NCBI GenBank assembly: GCA_938743325.2
Contig: OW568863.1
Span: forward strand, 124,001-188,000
Origin: Pycnococcus provasolii
Lineage: Eukaryota > Chlorophyta > Pseudoscourfieldiophyceae > Pseudoscourfieldiales > Pycnococcaceae
DNA: 64,000 nucleotides
Direction: 5' to 3'
Both the position numbers and the translations under genes were made by a program. Numbering within the stretch: the first letter of the stretch is position 1; every line of letters begins with the position of its first letter. Positions 28,545-39,558 of the stretch are shown one piece after another. The notes below the pieces were generated by a model. It was not told where the DNA came from. It did no database searches and was given only the letters and a program-made list of their open reading frames with translations.

Positions 28545-29495
28545 ATGGCGCCTTTGATGTCGTTGCACCGTCCCACTGGCACTCTTTCAGCTAAGAGTGT
28601 TCCTCACCTGCTGCCTCTTGGGCGTAGGGTTAGTGGCGTGACTCAGCCTCCTAGGATGATTCATCAGCCGAACCATGATAGGACCGTCGTGCACCGTGCC
28701 ATGGGAAGCAGGAGAGCCGCTGTCAAGGTGCGAGCGGAAGCAACAAGCAGCACATCAGTCGTGCCGCGCGTACGCGCGCAGCCAGCTGAGCCGCAGGGAC
28801 TGCGCGTGCCTGACGAAGACTTCTCCATCGCCAAAACCTCGTTCGGATCCATCGCGTCTACCCTCGGCATCGGACTGCTCACGTACGGATTCGGCGCGTA
28901 CTTCCAATTTTTGCCGGGACAGGATGTTGCGGCCGTGCTTCTCATCTACGGATTCCCCATCACTCTCATCGGATTCGCTCTAAAGTACGCGCAGCTTGAG
29001 CCCGTTGCATGCATCTCGTACCAGAAGGCGGCCGACTTGCGCGAATCGCAGGCGACGAACATCCAGAACCAGCTGCGAAACGATGTCACGCGCTTCCGCT
29101 ACGGAGACGAGCAGCACCTCGACGAGGCGCTCAAGCGCATCTTCCTCGTCGGACGGCCTGGTGGCATCTCGCGGCGTCAGTGCCCTCGCCTCGTCGGTAT
29201 CCGGGAGGAGGTGAGCGGTGGAAACTACAGCCTCGTGCTTGAGTTTGACAGCCCGCGCCTCGAAGCGTCCGTCTGGGAGGAGCGCCTGGCGAAGATCCAA
29301 GTGTTCTTCGGCCCTGGAGTCGCCGCGGAGCTAACGACGAACGGAGAGGAGAAGGAATTGCAGGCGGACCTGCGCCTCACGGCGGACGGCTCGGGCGAAG
29401 GTCGTGGCGAGCAGCTCGAGACGATGGTTCTGCCTCCTCTCGCGCCAGGCATGCCCGCGCGCACGGTGGTGGTTGAGAAGAAGCAGGAGGAGTAA
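28545..29495 (+). CDS. Plastid DUF2854 membrane protein
   Basis: A 316-residue protein. The ATG at 28545 starts a transit-peptide-like region (MAPLMSLHRPTGTLSAKSV, then Arg-rich up to about residue 80). The mature part begins EDFSIAKTSFGSIASTLG and has two transmembrane helices (LGIGLLTYGFGAYFQF; VAAVLLIYGFPITLIGFAL). Then comes a soluble domain (YGDEQHLDEALKRIFL; PRLVGIREEVSGGNYSLVLE; KIQVFFGPGVAAEL). This order is the DUF2854 family found in cyanobacteria and plant plastids, of unknown biochemical role, placed at the thylakoid or envelope. Length is typical. The gene is divergent from the phosphatase. Confidence 0.85.
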   Translation: MAPLMSLHRPTGTLSAKSVPHLLPLGRRVSGVTQPPRMIHQPNHDRTVVHRAMGSRRAAVKVRAEATSSTSVVPRVRAQPAEPQGLRVPDEDFSIAKTSFGSIASTLGIGLLTYGFGAYFQFLPGQDVAAVLLIYGFPITLIGFALKYAQLEPVACISYQKAADLRESQATNIQNQLRNDVTRFRYGDEQHLDEALKRIFLVGRPGGISRRQCPRLVGIREEVSGGNYSLVLEFDSPRLEASVWEERLAKIQVFFGPGVAAELTTNGEEKELQADLRLTADGSGEGRGEQLETMVLPPLAPGMPARTVVVEKKQEE

Positions 29496-29765
29496 AAACC
29501 TGAGAATAGAATTGCTCTTTACGAACGTTGTCCAACACTTATGCAAGTTACGTTGTCGTAATCGATGGGGTCATGCCGCCATGGATGGATACGTACGACT
29601 CGTACTCGTGCAGATTTCTCGTTTTCTCCCTCCCCGGAGTCCGGACCGGTGGCTGGAACAGGAAGAGGCTGGACCGAGATCGGTGGTTCCGGGGATGAGA
29701 TTTTCTGCTACTTTTCACAACCCCACCCTCGCCTACGGTAGTTCCCCACCCGGTCGAGCTCGGCG

Positions 29766-30147
29766 ATGCTGCTCGCGCTCTTAACGACGGCGGCGCTGCT
29801 AGGGACTAGTGGCGCTATGCACACGGAGCACGCAGACGCCCTGGACACGCCGGATGTGCATCGCAACGCGCACTTCCGCCACGCGCACGTCAACGAGGTG
29901 GCTGGCGGTGGCGGCGTGTTCTTCGCGGGGGAAGCTGACAAGCACGTAGAGGGCGTGAACTTTCACAGTGCGGAAGCGAGCAGGCACAACGCTGACAAGC
30001 TTAAGCGTACATACATGCGGTTCGATCGCAACACGCGCATCGAAAGGCCCGTTGACTCGCTGGACGAGCTCGACCCGCCGAGTCCGCCGCCGCTGTCGCG
30101 GGCCGCGATTCTCGCGCGTGCGCGGCGCAGAGGTCACCACCATCACC

Positions 30148-30180
<33 letters not shown>

Positions 30181-30901
30181 GCGACGGCGGCGAAGTTCAC
30201 AGCAACCACGCTGCGCACGCTCATGTGCCGCACTCGCATGCGCACCACGGAAACCTCGCTGCTGTACTGGGCGCTGCGGCGCCACCACCTGTTCTTAGGC
30301 CACGGCAAGGTAAGCTGCTCATATCGGATCCGAGTGGAAGCGGATCAGACTCTATGGTTGAGATTCCACAGTCTCGACGCTTTCAAGAGGATATCGCGGC
30401 GTACCGTATGGAGCACAGGTGCGTTGGAAGTGCATCCCTTGTTTTTGTTTTTCTGTTGAAATCTAACTCGACAACAACACCGACGACAGGCACCACGTCA
30501 AGAACAGCTGGGGAATGGCGCACGATCAGGTTCCCCACCAGGTTCTTGAACAAACGCTCGCGCGAGACCAACGTCACATCCGCGTTCCAAAAACGAGAGG
30601 AGCGACGGGTACGCTTCACTCGGGTGGCCGCATCGAGGTGCTTGCCAACGCGAACCCGGACACGTACGTTGGCGCTGACGGAATCAAGCGCAGGCATAGC
30701 GAGACGCCGCTACCAGCGCCTCGCGATCCGTACCGGCTTGCTAAGGACGATGCGCGTCGCTTCTTACCCGAATATCGCCATCGCCGCTCACGCGTGACGG
30801 AGGAGCGCGTGCAGAGCTGCACGACGAAGGGCCACACGACGTCGTGCCGCGTGATTCAGCCTGATTTGCCGATGCAGTACCGCCCAAATCCTGCGGGATA
30901 G
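29766..30901 (+). CDS. Secreted His-rich protein of unknown function, two exons
   Basis: The CDS joins 29766..30418 and 30490..30901 across a 71-bp intron (GTGCGT...GACAG), giving 354 residues. MLLALLTTAALLGTSGA is a signal peptide. The N-terminal half is rich in His (HFRHAHVNE; GHHHHHGDGDGDGDDDGDGG; AAHAHVPHSHAHHGN), suggesting metal binding. The second half, from the junction MEHRHHVKNSWGMAHDQV, is basic and contains GRIEVLANANPDTYVG and a pair of Cys near the C-terminus (VQSCTTKGHTTSCRV). No known domain was recognised. A GTAAGC at 30310 could act as an alternative donor, but using it with the next AG would shift the frame. TGTAA at 30945 is a likely poly(A) signal. Confidence 0.7.
30419..30489 (+). 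other. Intron of the His-rich protein gene
   Basis: GTGCGTTG donor and CGACAG acceptor. Splicing forms an AGG codon and joins two long open frames; without it the 3' frame has no start. Confidence 0.7.
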
Positions 30902-31832
30902 AGTTGTAGTATCTACCACCAAGATCGCTCATTTAGTACAGCACTGTAACGGAATGTACTTTACTTTATGCAGCGGTCGTCTATTCACACCATTCGCCTT
31001 TCAGCCCATTCGACGGCGCCATTTGCACAAGGCGTTTTTCGCTGGCTCGGAAAAATGTGGATACCTTAGACCACCACCTAACGTGTCGTCGACCTTAAGT
31101 AACTTATATGTACAGTAGGATAGACTAACTAACCATAGGCCACGATGGGATCGTGGTATGTTACTCGTAAACCTTGATTTGTTTCCTGTGTGACTGACTG
31201 CGACCTAAAGGTATCCTATCCGTACCAGGTGGTAGGAAGTACTGTACATAGGAAGGTCCTGGAGGGGAGTGAAATTTGAAGTTACAAAACAGCCGACAAG
31301 CTGGTCGGGCCGCTTGATGAGGCCGCTCGTGCAAGATGGGCTGGCGCTGCAAACTTGTCGCGGGGGGGATTCACCAAGGGCGTGGCCGCGTGAATTCACA
31401 CCGCCCTGTGGAGTTGACGCGTGGAGAGGACGGGGAATGTTCGCGAGGGCTGTTCAAGAAAAAAACCAGGACGCATTCTTGCGAAGGATCGTGAACCCAA
31501 CAATCATCACCATCGAAGGAGAAGGGAAAGGGAAAGGGCCGGACGGGGCGGGCGCAAACAACACCTGCAATCAACGCAAAGAAGGGAGAGCCGCGGGCAA
31601 TCAACAGGAAACCACCGAGGGGATTGGTCGAGGGGATCCACCTGCGAACCTTTTCCGAACACCCCATTACAGTATAAGAAAGGTGATTTGAACTTATTTG
31701 TGCTTTTGAATTCCCCCTTCCTCCTCCTTCCTCCTTCCTCCTACTTGCGCCTTCCTTCTCGTGCCACCCGCGGCCTGCTCCGTCCGGCAACCAACGCACT
31801 CTACTCTACGCTCCCCAACACAACAACAAGCC
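30902..31832. other. Intergenic region, 0.9 kb
   Basis: No gene supported. Poly(A) motif TGTAA at 30945-30949. A pyrimidine-rich leader (CCTTCCTCC repeats, about 31710-31745) lies before the next start at 31833. Confidence 0.5.
30945..30949 (+). terminator. UGUAA poly(A) signal
   Basis: TGTAA, 43 bp downstream of the stop codon of the His-rich protein gene. Confidence 0.5.
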
Positions 31833-33502
31833 ATGGCCGCGTTCAAGCACGCCCAGGGGTGTTGTCGATCGCAGTATGCCCTCGGGGTGGCCGCCGTCTT
31901 ACTTGCACTCTTGTGTGTGAACTTGCCAGGTACGGGCTTGCTTTGTATTGCCTTGTATCTTTGTATTTGCTAGCTTTCTCTTCCCACCTCTTCACTTCTC
32001 GATATATGTGCTTGCTCACTCACACTCCACGCGACCTACGCAACTTGGCGTAAACAGGATGCGTGAACGCGACAACGCCGTCCTTCTACGGAATCACGGC
32101 GTATCCGCCGCCGCCGCCACCACCAACCACGACGACGACGACGACGACGACGGCCACGACGACGACCACGACCACGACCACGACCACCACGACCACCACG
32201 ACCACGACCACGACCACGACGCTGGCATCACCCACGACGACGACGACGACCCTGGCGTCCCCGCCACCGCCGGCTGCTGGGTACGCCGTGAAGAGCAAGA
32301 TTATGCTCGTGGGATACACGGCAGCGACGTTCAACGACGCTGCCAAGTCGGCTTTCAAAGATGGTGTCAAGGCGCAGATGGGGCAGGGCGGAATCACGAT
32401 CCAAAGCACTGACGTGATCATCAACAGCGTGACTGACCTCGAAACTCGCAAGGCGAGGCATCTGCTCGCAACGAATGCTGTTGTTGACTACAAGGTGGAG
32501 CTGAACACGGTGTCGGCAGTGAACCAGGCGTCAACAAGCTTGGGCTTTACGCAGACGACTTCTATTCTTCAGAAGCTGCAAGCGGCTGGACTGACCTCGC
32601 TAACTGGCATGATGATCAGAGAGCCACCTAGCACCCTTGCACCACCGCCACCGCCGTCGACGGTGAGTCCGCCGCCACCACCACCGACGACGACGGTTGC
32701 ACCACCGCCACCGCCGACTGGCGTGCCGAATCCTGCGCTGCTCGGCTACCTTGATGCTGGTGTTTATGTCAAGACGTTCACGACCACCTCTGTCACCTTC
32801 GAGGTTCACACGAACCAGCCTGCGACACTCATGTACGCCTTGGTGCCGCTTGGCCAGAACCCGCCTGAGGCTGGTTGGTTGACAAAGTCGTCTTACCTGA
32901 TGTACTGGTGCAACATGAATTCAGGTGGTTCGTCAGGAGGTGGTGCCGGCAGTCGTCGTCACATCCTGCAGTCCTATCCCACGAAGCTGACAACGCCGTG
33001 CGTGTCGCTGGGATCGAGGGGTTCCCTTCAAACAAATGTTCCTGCACCGCCCGCGAAGCCGTCGCCACCGCCTCCGCCGGCAACGACAACCACAACAACC
33101 ACAACACAATTCGTGGCTCCGTCATCCACTCCGTCGTCAAATCCTCCATCAAATGGCGGGTTTGTTGGGGGAATGGGTGGACGACGACGCCTGCATGCAT
33201 GGGTAACGTCGCGTCACGTTGCAACGGTCACCATCACGGGCATCGCGACAAATACGTATGACCTGCACGTCTCGGGCATTCCAGGCAATCCGCCAATCGC
33301 CACGTCTCCAAGTCTTCCGGTGAAGACCGTGAAGGTGACGCTCGGCAATCCGCCCAGCCCGCCGCCTGCAACGACGACGACGACGCTGGCCCCGTCGCCG
33401 CCACCACCAACCACGACGACGACGACAACGACGACACTACCATCGCCGCCGCCGCCGCCGCCAACCACGACGACCACGACCACGACGACGCTGGCATCAC
33501 CC

Positions 33503-33538
<36 letters not shown>

Positions 33539-34294
33539 AATCCGCCTCCCCCGAATCCCCCGCCGCCGCCGAAACTCTACGGCGTGGAGGTGGAGTTCAA
33601 TCTGCTTAGCACAGGGGACGGCCTTCTTGTGGTCGAAACTTTTGACGCAGACAGGCAGGGGAAGTTCAAGGATAAGCTCGCCAAGGACGCGGGCGTTCCG
33701 GCAGAAGATGCGGTGCTCGAGCTGACCTATGGCATGGCTGTGCAGTTCAGCGTGTCCCAAGCATCATTCCTTCGAACGCCGAGCAGCACGAAGAAATTCG
33801 TCGAGAAGATCGCTGATTCCGTTGGCGTCGACGCGGACGATGTGAAGGTCGAAGCCATCGGCCAGGTTGTGAAAGTCACTGTGGAAACCGATCGACCCGA
33901 GGAGGCTAAGCAGCTCAGCGCCAATCTGGAGAAAATTGGCGAAGGCGATGAAAATAGCGACCTCGTAGCAGCCTTGACAGACGCGGCTGCGACTGCATCC
34001 GTTGCCGTGCCGAGTGTTACAACGCCGCCAGGCAATGCCACCACGACAACGGCTGGAAAGCTCACGATGTATGTACCGGTGGCAGCGCCCGCCGCGAACT
34101 TGACCAAGGCAAAGGAAATCGTCGGTGATGAGCGAAAACTTAAGCTTGGTATGGTGGAGGCGGGACTCTCAGCCGTGCAGCCGCAGATAACCGTTGATGT
34201 CACGCATGACCTCTTGTCGCCGCCGCCGCCGCCGCCGCCGCCGAGCCCGCCGCCACCGCCAAGTCCGCCAAAACCGCCGCCGCCGCCGAGCCCC

Positions 34295-34326
<32 letters not shown>

Positions 34327-37300
34327 ACCGTGCAGTGCCATCGGTTGCGAGGTGAAACAGGCCAGCCTCAGCTTTACGGAAGCGACGCCCGGTGATCCTG
34401 ATGTGGCGTATGCGAAGGACCCGCTGCACACGCCAAGTGCGGACAACCTTACGCCGGCGGTCTTGGAGATCGAATTCTGGCTCAAGCCAAATTCGGCTAA
34501 GCTCACGGTGGGTGAGAGCTATTCTGTGCTTGCCATTCCAAATGCGCTGAGTGTGAACCTCATCAACGGCGGGAACACGAATCAGCTTGTGGTCTGTGCG
34601 GGCAATGACCAGTGTGCAGAGACGGCGACGACCGCAATTGCATCCAAGGCTGCAACGTTCATCACGGTCACAGTCACCAGCAGCTCCATCGGCGTTGCGG
34701 TGCGTACGACGCAGACGGCGAGCACGCCTGTCACAAGCACCAAGTCGGATTTCACGATCGACATTACAGACATGCTGTCGCAAGGACTCGTCGTGGGCGC
34801 AAAGCCCAAGGGAGATTTCGCGGAACCCTTTACATTTGAATCTGGACTCGAGGCGTCGGTGGACGAGTTGCGCTTCTTTGGAGGTGATGCAGCGCGCTCA
34901 ACGGGAGAGGTGACGTCGAACATGTTCAGGAAGCTCAACTGCAGCACCACCAATGCATTGTACGCGCAATATGGATTCGACGAGGGGCAAGGAACCGGTG
35001 CTTCCGATGAGTGTGGCAGAGCTCCGGCGCTCGTTGTGCACAAGCCTCAGTTCATGTGGACCACACCGGAAGCTGGATTAGGATTCAAGCTTTGCCACAG
35101 CACGTGTGGAGCTGGAGAGAATGCGTGCTCCGGCGCAGCTCCTGAAATGTGCATGCTTTGCGATGCGGGCATGACACTGTTGCCCACGGGCCAAGAGACC
35201 GACGAGGGACGGTGCGTGAGTGCTTGCCCTTCAGGCTACGAGATTCGCGATGGTGCCTGCGCCACGCTTCGCCCGCCGCCGCCGCCCACTCCGCCGCCGC
35301 CGAGCTCGCCGCCGAGCTCGCCGCCGCCGACAACATGCTCGGATGGCAAGCAAAGTGTCAACGAGACGGGAGTCGACTGCGGTGGACCACTCTGCCCGCC
35401 CTGTTCCTTTGGCCACGTCAACTTTGCCATTCCCCTGAGCGGGGTCACCGCTGCCAACTTGACAAATGTGCAAAAGCTGGGCATTCGTGAGGCTGTGGCG
35501 ATTGCTAGCGTGTGCGCCTCAGAAACTTGTCCGACGAGTCCGACGGCGGAGGCTCTCAATCGCGTATACATCATCAAAACAACGGACGTGTCAACGTCTG
35601 CGGCATCTCGTCGTTCGCTCTCCCAGAACTCAAATGGAATCACGGTCACGACACGCGTCACGGCACCTGACGCTGCGTCGTTAACCTCAACGAGGGAGAA
35701 CATTCAGAACTCTTACACGAACGGCAACCTCAAGAAAGTCCTCGCATCGCGCGGGGGCCTTGTGATGACAGATGGTCAACCGCTCTTACTGGACGTCGTT
35801 GGCCTTGACAAAATCTCGCCGCCGCCACCTGCGGCGCTCACCGATACAACAGCTACCGGCACTCCGGCGCCCAAGGCAGGCGGAAGTAGCGACGATTCCG
35901 TGCTCTTTGGTCTTGATCTTTACACGCTCATTGGCGTCGGCGCGGGCGCGCTTGTGGCGCTCGCTATCGCGGGATATGCGACAGCGGTATTCTTGGGCAA
36001 GCGCAAGAGTGGATACTCCCCTGGCTCCGTCCAGCCGGGAGCGGTTACCAAGAAGCACAGCTCCGTAGATTCGGTGCAAGAGAACGAGACCGGCGAAAGT
36101 CCGGTAGCTAGTCGTAAGCCCGCAGGTGGATTCGGAAGGGCCGTGGACCAAGACCACCAGCAGCAACAGCAGACGGCTGAGGCTGTCCCGCTGCCATATG
36201 AGACGGAGTCCGACGTCCTGCAGCCTATGGGCCCGGAGTCGCCGCGAGTGCCTCCCTTGCCTCCTGGCGGTGCGATGGACTTCAATCGACGCAGCGTCGA
36301 GGACCCACCCATGCAGACCAACGCTGCATACGAGGATCCTTCGATGAGCCCGCCTCAGCCGTATCCCACAAAGCAACAGGCGCCGCCGGATGTCCTTGTC
36401 GTCGATGCGACCCAGCCGCCACCTATGGAGGATCCATGGAACGATGATGCTGGTCTACTGAACATTCCGGAGGACACGGATGAGTTGTCGGCTGATGACG
36501 AGGTGCGCGAGTGGCTAGAGGAGCTCACAAGCGAAGTGGTCGATAAAGAACGCGAGCGCATGGAGCGCGAGGAGAGCTTCGAGGGCAGCATCGAGGCACT
36601 GATGAGGGCACGCAGTGCCAAGCACCGAAAACAGCTCGAGGATCTCAATCGCATTAAGGAGCGCTTTATGCAGCGCACGGCAGAAATTTACGGTCAAGAT
36701 CTGCGAGCTCTTGACGACGTGCATCGCCGCGCGGGTGCTGTGGAAGGCAGTGCGGAGAAGAGCGTCCCTGAGAAGTGGCAAGGTGCCGCGGACGCGGCTC
36801 GTCCTGACAGCCGCGGTCGCGGTGGTGGCCGTGGAGCACGAGGCCGCGGCGGTGGTCGCGGCGGCGGCCGTGGCTCAGGTGACCCGGCAAGCCCCGCGGG
36901 CGCGATGCACAATCTTATGCAGAGCGTGGCTGACACGGCGAAAGACAACATGCGAGGAAGCTACGAGACGCCTGCTGCACCCCTGGGACCACCACCGGGC
37001 GGTATGTACGGAACGCCTTTGCCACCCCTCGGCGCGGGGATCAATGTGCAGCAGCCGCCGCCTCCACTCACGGCGAGCGTGCCCCCTCCTGGATACGGCC
37101 AGCAGCCATACTCTCTCACGCCTGCGGCGGCAGTTCCTCCGCCACCGTCCTCGAGTCAGACGCAGGGCTACGGATATGGGGTTCCTCCGTCAAACTCGGG
37201 CGCACCGCTTGGTTACGGTGGTGCGCCAGCCGCCCCGGCGTATCCGGGTATGAATCAGGCGACTTCTGCCTACGGCGTGATGCCGCCGCCGTCAGTCCCG

Positions 37301-37951
37301 GCGTATGGCGCACCACCACCGCCGAGTGCATCGCTGCCAAGCATGCCCCCGCCGCCATCGCAGCCTTCATCCATGCAGCAGCCATATGGAGCTGGGGTGC
37401 CGCCACCGCCGAGCGTGTCAAATTCCCAGGAGGTGCAACCGAGCGCGGCAGTGTATGCCGCGTACATGCAGGCTTATCAGCAGGCGCTCTCAATGCCGAC
37501 ACCAGCGTCCCCCGACGCATCGCTATCAGCGCCGCCGCCTCCTCCTCCTGCCCCCCTTGCGCCACCCGTGCCTGCGTACGGGGCGCCGCCGGACGGGTTC
37601 GGAGGCGCTCCTGGTGGCGGCCGTCCACGGCCAAAGCCTCTTGGTGGCATGGACGCCGCTCCTCCTCCATACGGAGCCCAGCCTGCGCCGTTCCAACCCC
37701 CGCCGCATCCGTCACAGCTGCCCACGGGGTCTGCGGACATGCAGGCGGAGATGCAGCGCGCCGTGAGCGATGCCGAGGCGCGCAAAAGGCAGTGCGCAAA
37801 CGAGCTGCGCGAGCTAACGGAACGCCGAGATGCCGGCGACCAAGATCCCACTTTAAGTGCCCAGATTTTGGACAAAATTGCGGAAATGCGACAACTCGAA
37901 TCTGCCCAGGAGGAGGCGGTTGCACGATACGACGCAAGCCTAAATCGTTAG
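31833..37951 (+). CDS. Giant Hyp-rich type I membrane receptor-like protein with SEA-like modules, two exons
   Basis: The CDS joins 31833..31929 and 32058..37951 (128-bp intron, GTACGG...AACAG), giving 1996 residues. Exon 1 supplies a signal peptide (ALGVAAVLLALLCVN). The ectodomain has poly-Thr and SPPPP stretches separating folded units. Three are SEA-like (about 75-190, 540-650, 1150-1280). One has RPAT/ALVP-like beta-sandwich pieces similar to the 10609-14277 gene, split by a Pro linker. One is laminin-G-like (LEIEFWLKPNSAKL, about 810). A furin/TNFR-like Cys-rich segment (about 1044-1100) and CSDGKQSVNETGVDCGG follow. A transmembrane helix (TLIGVGAGALVALAIAGYA, about 1320-1340) precedes a 650-residue cytoplasmic tail. 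The tail has an acidic coiled coil, an RGG box, a Pro/Gly/Tyr/Gln-rich prion-like region and a terminal coiled coil. Function is unknown; a wall-sensing or adhesion role is inference. Confidence 0.85.
31930..32057 (+). other. Intron between signal peptide and ectodomain
   Basis: GTACGG donor, AAACAG acceptor. Splicing joins NLP-G to CVNATTPSFYG and gives the 1962-codon downstream frame its only plausible start and signal peptide. Confidence 0.85.
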
Positions 37952-38092
37952 AAACATGTTAGTCTTTTTTTTTCAGGAAACGGCGCTTTCAAAAAATCAA
38001 CTTTACCTGGTACGGGTCTCATTAAGGAAAAAAAAGATTTTTAAATAACAACATCACAAATACAATTCTCAGACGACTTCTCTCTTCCTCTC

Positions 38093-39268
38093 TCACCGCG
38101 CTGCGGCGGAAGGTCGCACGAACACGCGCTGGCGCCTCTCCTTGAACACGCGCTGGGAGGCGAGGAACACGCGTACGATCTCGGCGACGGCGACGGTGCA
38201 CACGGCACCCACAGGCATTGCGCTCACAAGCCCCGCAAGCTGCTGCGAAGCCCCGGCTTCGTCTCCGCTGCCGATTCTTGCGTACACCGCGTCCCACAGC
38301 CTGCCTCGAGCAACCGCAATGCATACCCAGGCTGCGGCGTACGCGCCACGTGCCATGCCCGGCACGTCGAACAGGCTCGCAAAGGCAAGCCACGTGAAAA
38401 AGCCGGAAAGTATCGCCACGGTTGCCCACAGGCCGATTTCGAGGTCTGTCAGCGCTGCGCTCGCGGATGGCGTCCCCGCGAATGCGAACAGCAACTCGGG
38501 GCGAAGCGCCGCTGAGCCGGCGAGCGCCGCGGCGACAGCGGCTGCCGATGCGGCTAGAGGACGGTCTGGGCCGGGCACGCGCCAGCCAAGCGCAAAAGCG
38601 GAAACGCGCGCGAGCGCGGCGCATGCTAGTGTCGTCAAGGCGATCATCCCCAGACTCGGGCTTTGCCAGCCATGGTGCGGGGAGCACGCAGCTGCGAGAG
38701 CGCGCCGAAGGAGGCTTGCGGAAGCCGCGAGCTGGTGCGCCGCCACCTCGTCGCAGAGCGGCGGCAGCGCCCTTCGCGCCGCCACGCGCGCGGCGGCGAG
38801 AAAGCCGGGCGGCATGCCCCAAACCATTCCTGTCGCGTCGAACGTGGCTGCAAAGACGAGCCATAGCGAGAAACCCAGCAAGATGGCTGTGGCAAGCCAC
38901 AGCCCCGCCTCGAGCGGCGCGGGCAGTTCGGCAGGCATCGCCGCTATGTCCACGCGTCTGACGAGCGCGTGCAGCTGCCTCGCCGCGAGACTGAGTAGTT
39001 CCGGCTCGCCTACGAGTGCTGCGAGCGCCGCCACCGTGGCTATCGAGCACACAGCGAGCAGCGCATCTGCGCGCACGGACCTTAAGGCTGCCGCCGGAAC
39101 TCCTCGCAGGCGCGAGAAGACGGACCTGTGGTGCACATCCGCCGTCGTGTGCGTGACTTCCTCCTGCTTGCGTATTCTCCGCCGCGTGTGTTCGAGCGCG
39201 CGCTGCTTTTCGCGGCTGCTTCCTCCCTTCTTGACGAGCGCGCCGCGGCCGCCGTGAGGCACGGGCAT
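38093..39268 (-). CDS. Multi-pass membrane protein with internal duplication, function unknown
   Basis: A 391-residue protein starting MPVPHGGRGALVKKGG, with a basic, soluble N-terminus to about residue 60. The rest is hydrophobic and Ala-rich with about five to six membrane helices. Two copies of a motif are obvious: residues 119-151 (LEAGLWLATAILLGF, FDATGMVWG) and 276-308 (LEIGLWATVAILSGF, FDVPGMARG). Each is preceded by a helix ending in EPELL or RPELL (about 87-92 and 256-260). The pattern is L-E-x-G-L-W-x-T-x-A-I-L-x-G-F then F-D-x-x-G-M-x-x-G. I do not recognise the family. The C-terminus is a basic tail (RVFKERRQRVFV). A long frame on the other strand is an antisense shadow: only this strand has membrane periodicity and the conserved repeats. 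Confidence 0.7.
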   Translation of the reverse strand: MPVPHGGRGALVKKGGSSREKQRALEHTRRRIRKQEEVTHTTADVHHRSVFSRLRGVPAAALRSVRADALLAVCSIATVAALAALVGEPELLSLAARQLHALVRRVDIAAMPAELPAPLEAGLWLATAILLGFSLWLVFAATFDATGMVWGMPPGFLAAARVAARRALPPLCDEVAAHQLAASASLLRRALAAACSPHHGWQSPSLGMIALTTLACAALARVSAFALGWRVPGPDRPLAASAAAVAAALAGSAALRPELLFAFAGTPSASAALTDLEIGLWATVAILSGFFTWLAFASLFDVPGMARGAYAAAWVCIAVARGRLWDAVYARIGSGDEAGASQQLAGLVSAMPVGAVCTVAVAEIVRVFLASQRVFKERRQRVFVRPSAAAR

Positions 39269-39387
39269 GTCTGACCCTTAAGGATGTTACGGATGCGAAT
39301 GAAGGTTGGGAAAAGGGAAAAGGAAAAAGGGGCCGAGAAGAAAGAAAAGCGAACTCGGAAAGGAAAGGGGAGGGAAGTTGTCCGGTC

Positions 39388-39425
39388 CCCTAACCCTAAC
39401 CCTAACTCGTTCCGGTTAGGGTTTA
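39388..39425 (+). promoter_or_regulatory. Telo-box: (CCCTAA)3 and facing TTAGGG
   Basis: CCCTAA x3 (39388-39405), then a facing GGTTAGGGTTTA (39414-39425). It lies in the 290-bp spacer between divergent starts: 120 bp before the minus-strand membrane protein and about 135-155 bp before CCDC22. Confidence 0.45.
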
Positions 39426-39558
39426 AGGGTTCCTCGTGCTGGTTGTCGGCGTCGGTTACCACTCCCGTGGTATTGTAGGGAATGGTTTTTCCCCCCTCCA
39501 GTCAGCCAGTCAGCCAGTGGTATTTTCACTTTACAAATATTTGGCAAAACTACTCGTA

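Noticed and set aside
30310-30371. Possible second intron (GTAAGC...CACAG, 62 bp) in the His-rich gene
   Set aside because: Its removal shifts the reading frame and breaks the downstream exon; the unspliced frame reads through cleanly.
38142-39257. Long plus-strand open frame of 371 codons
   Set aside because: It is antisense to the duplicated membrane protein; its Ala/Ser/Arg composition is a mirror of GC-rich codons and it has no domain or repeat logic.
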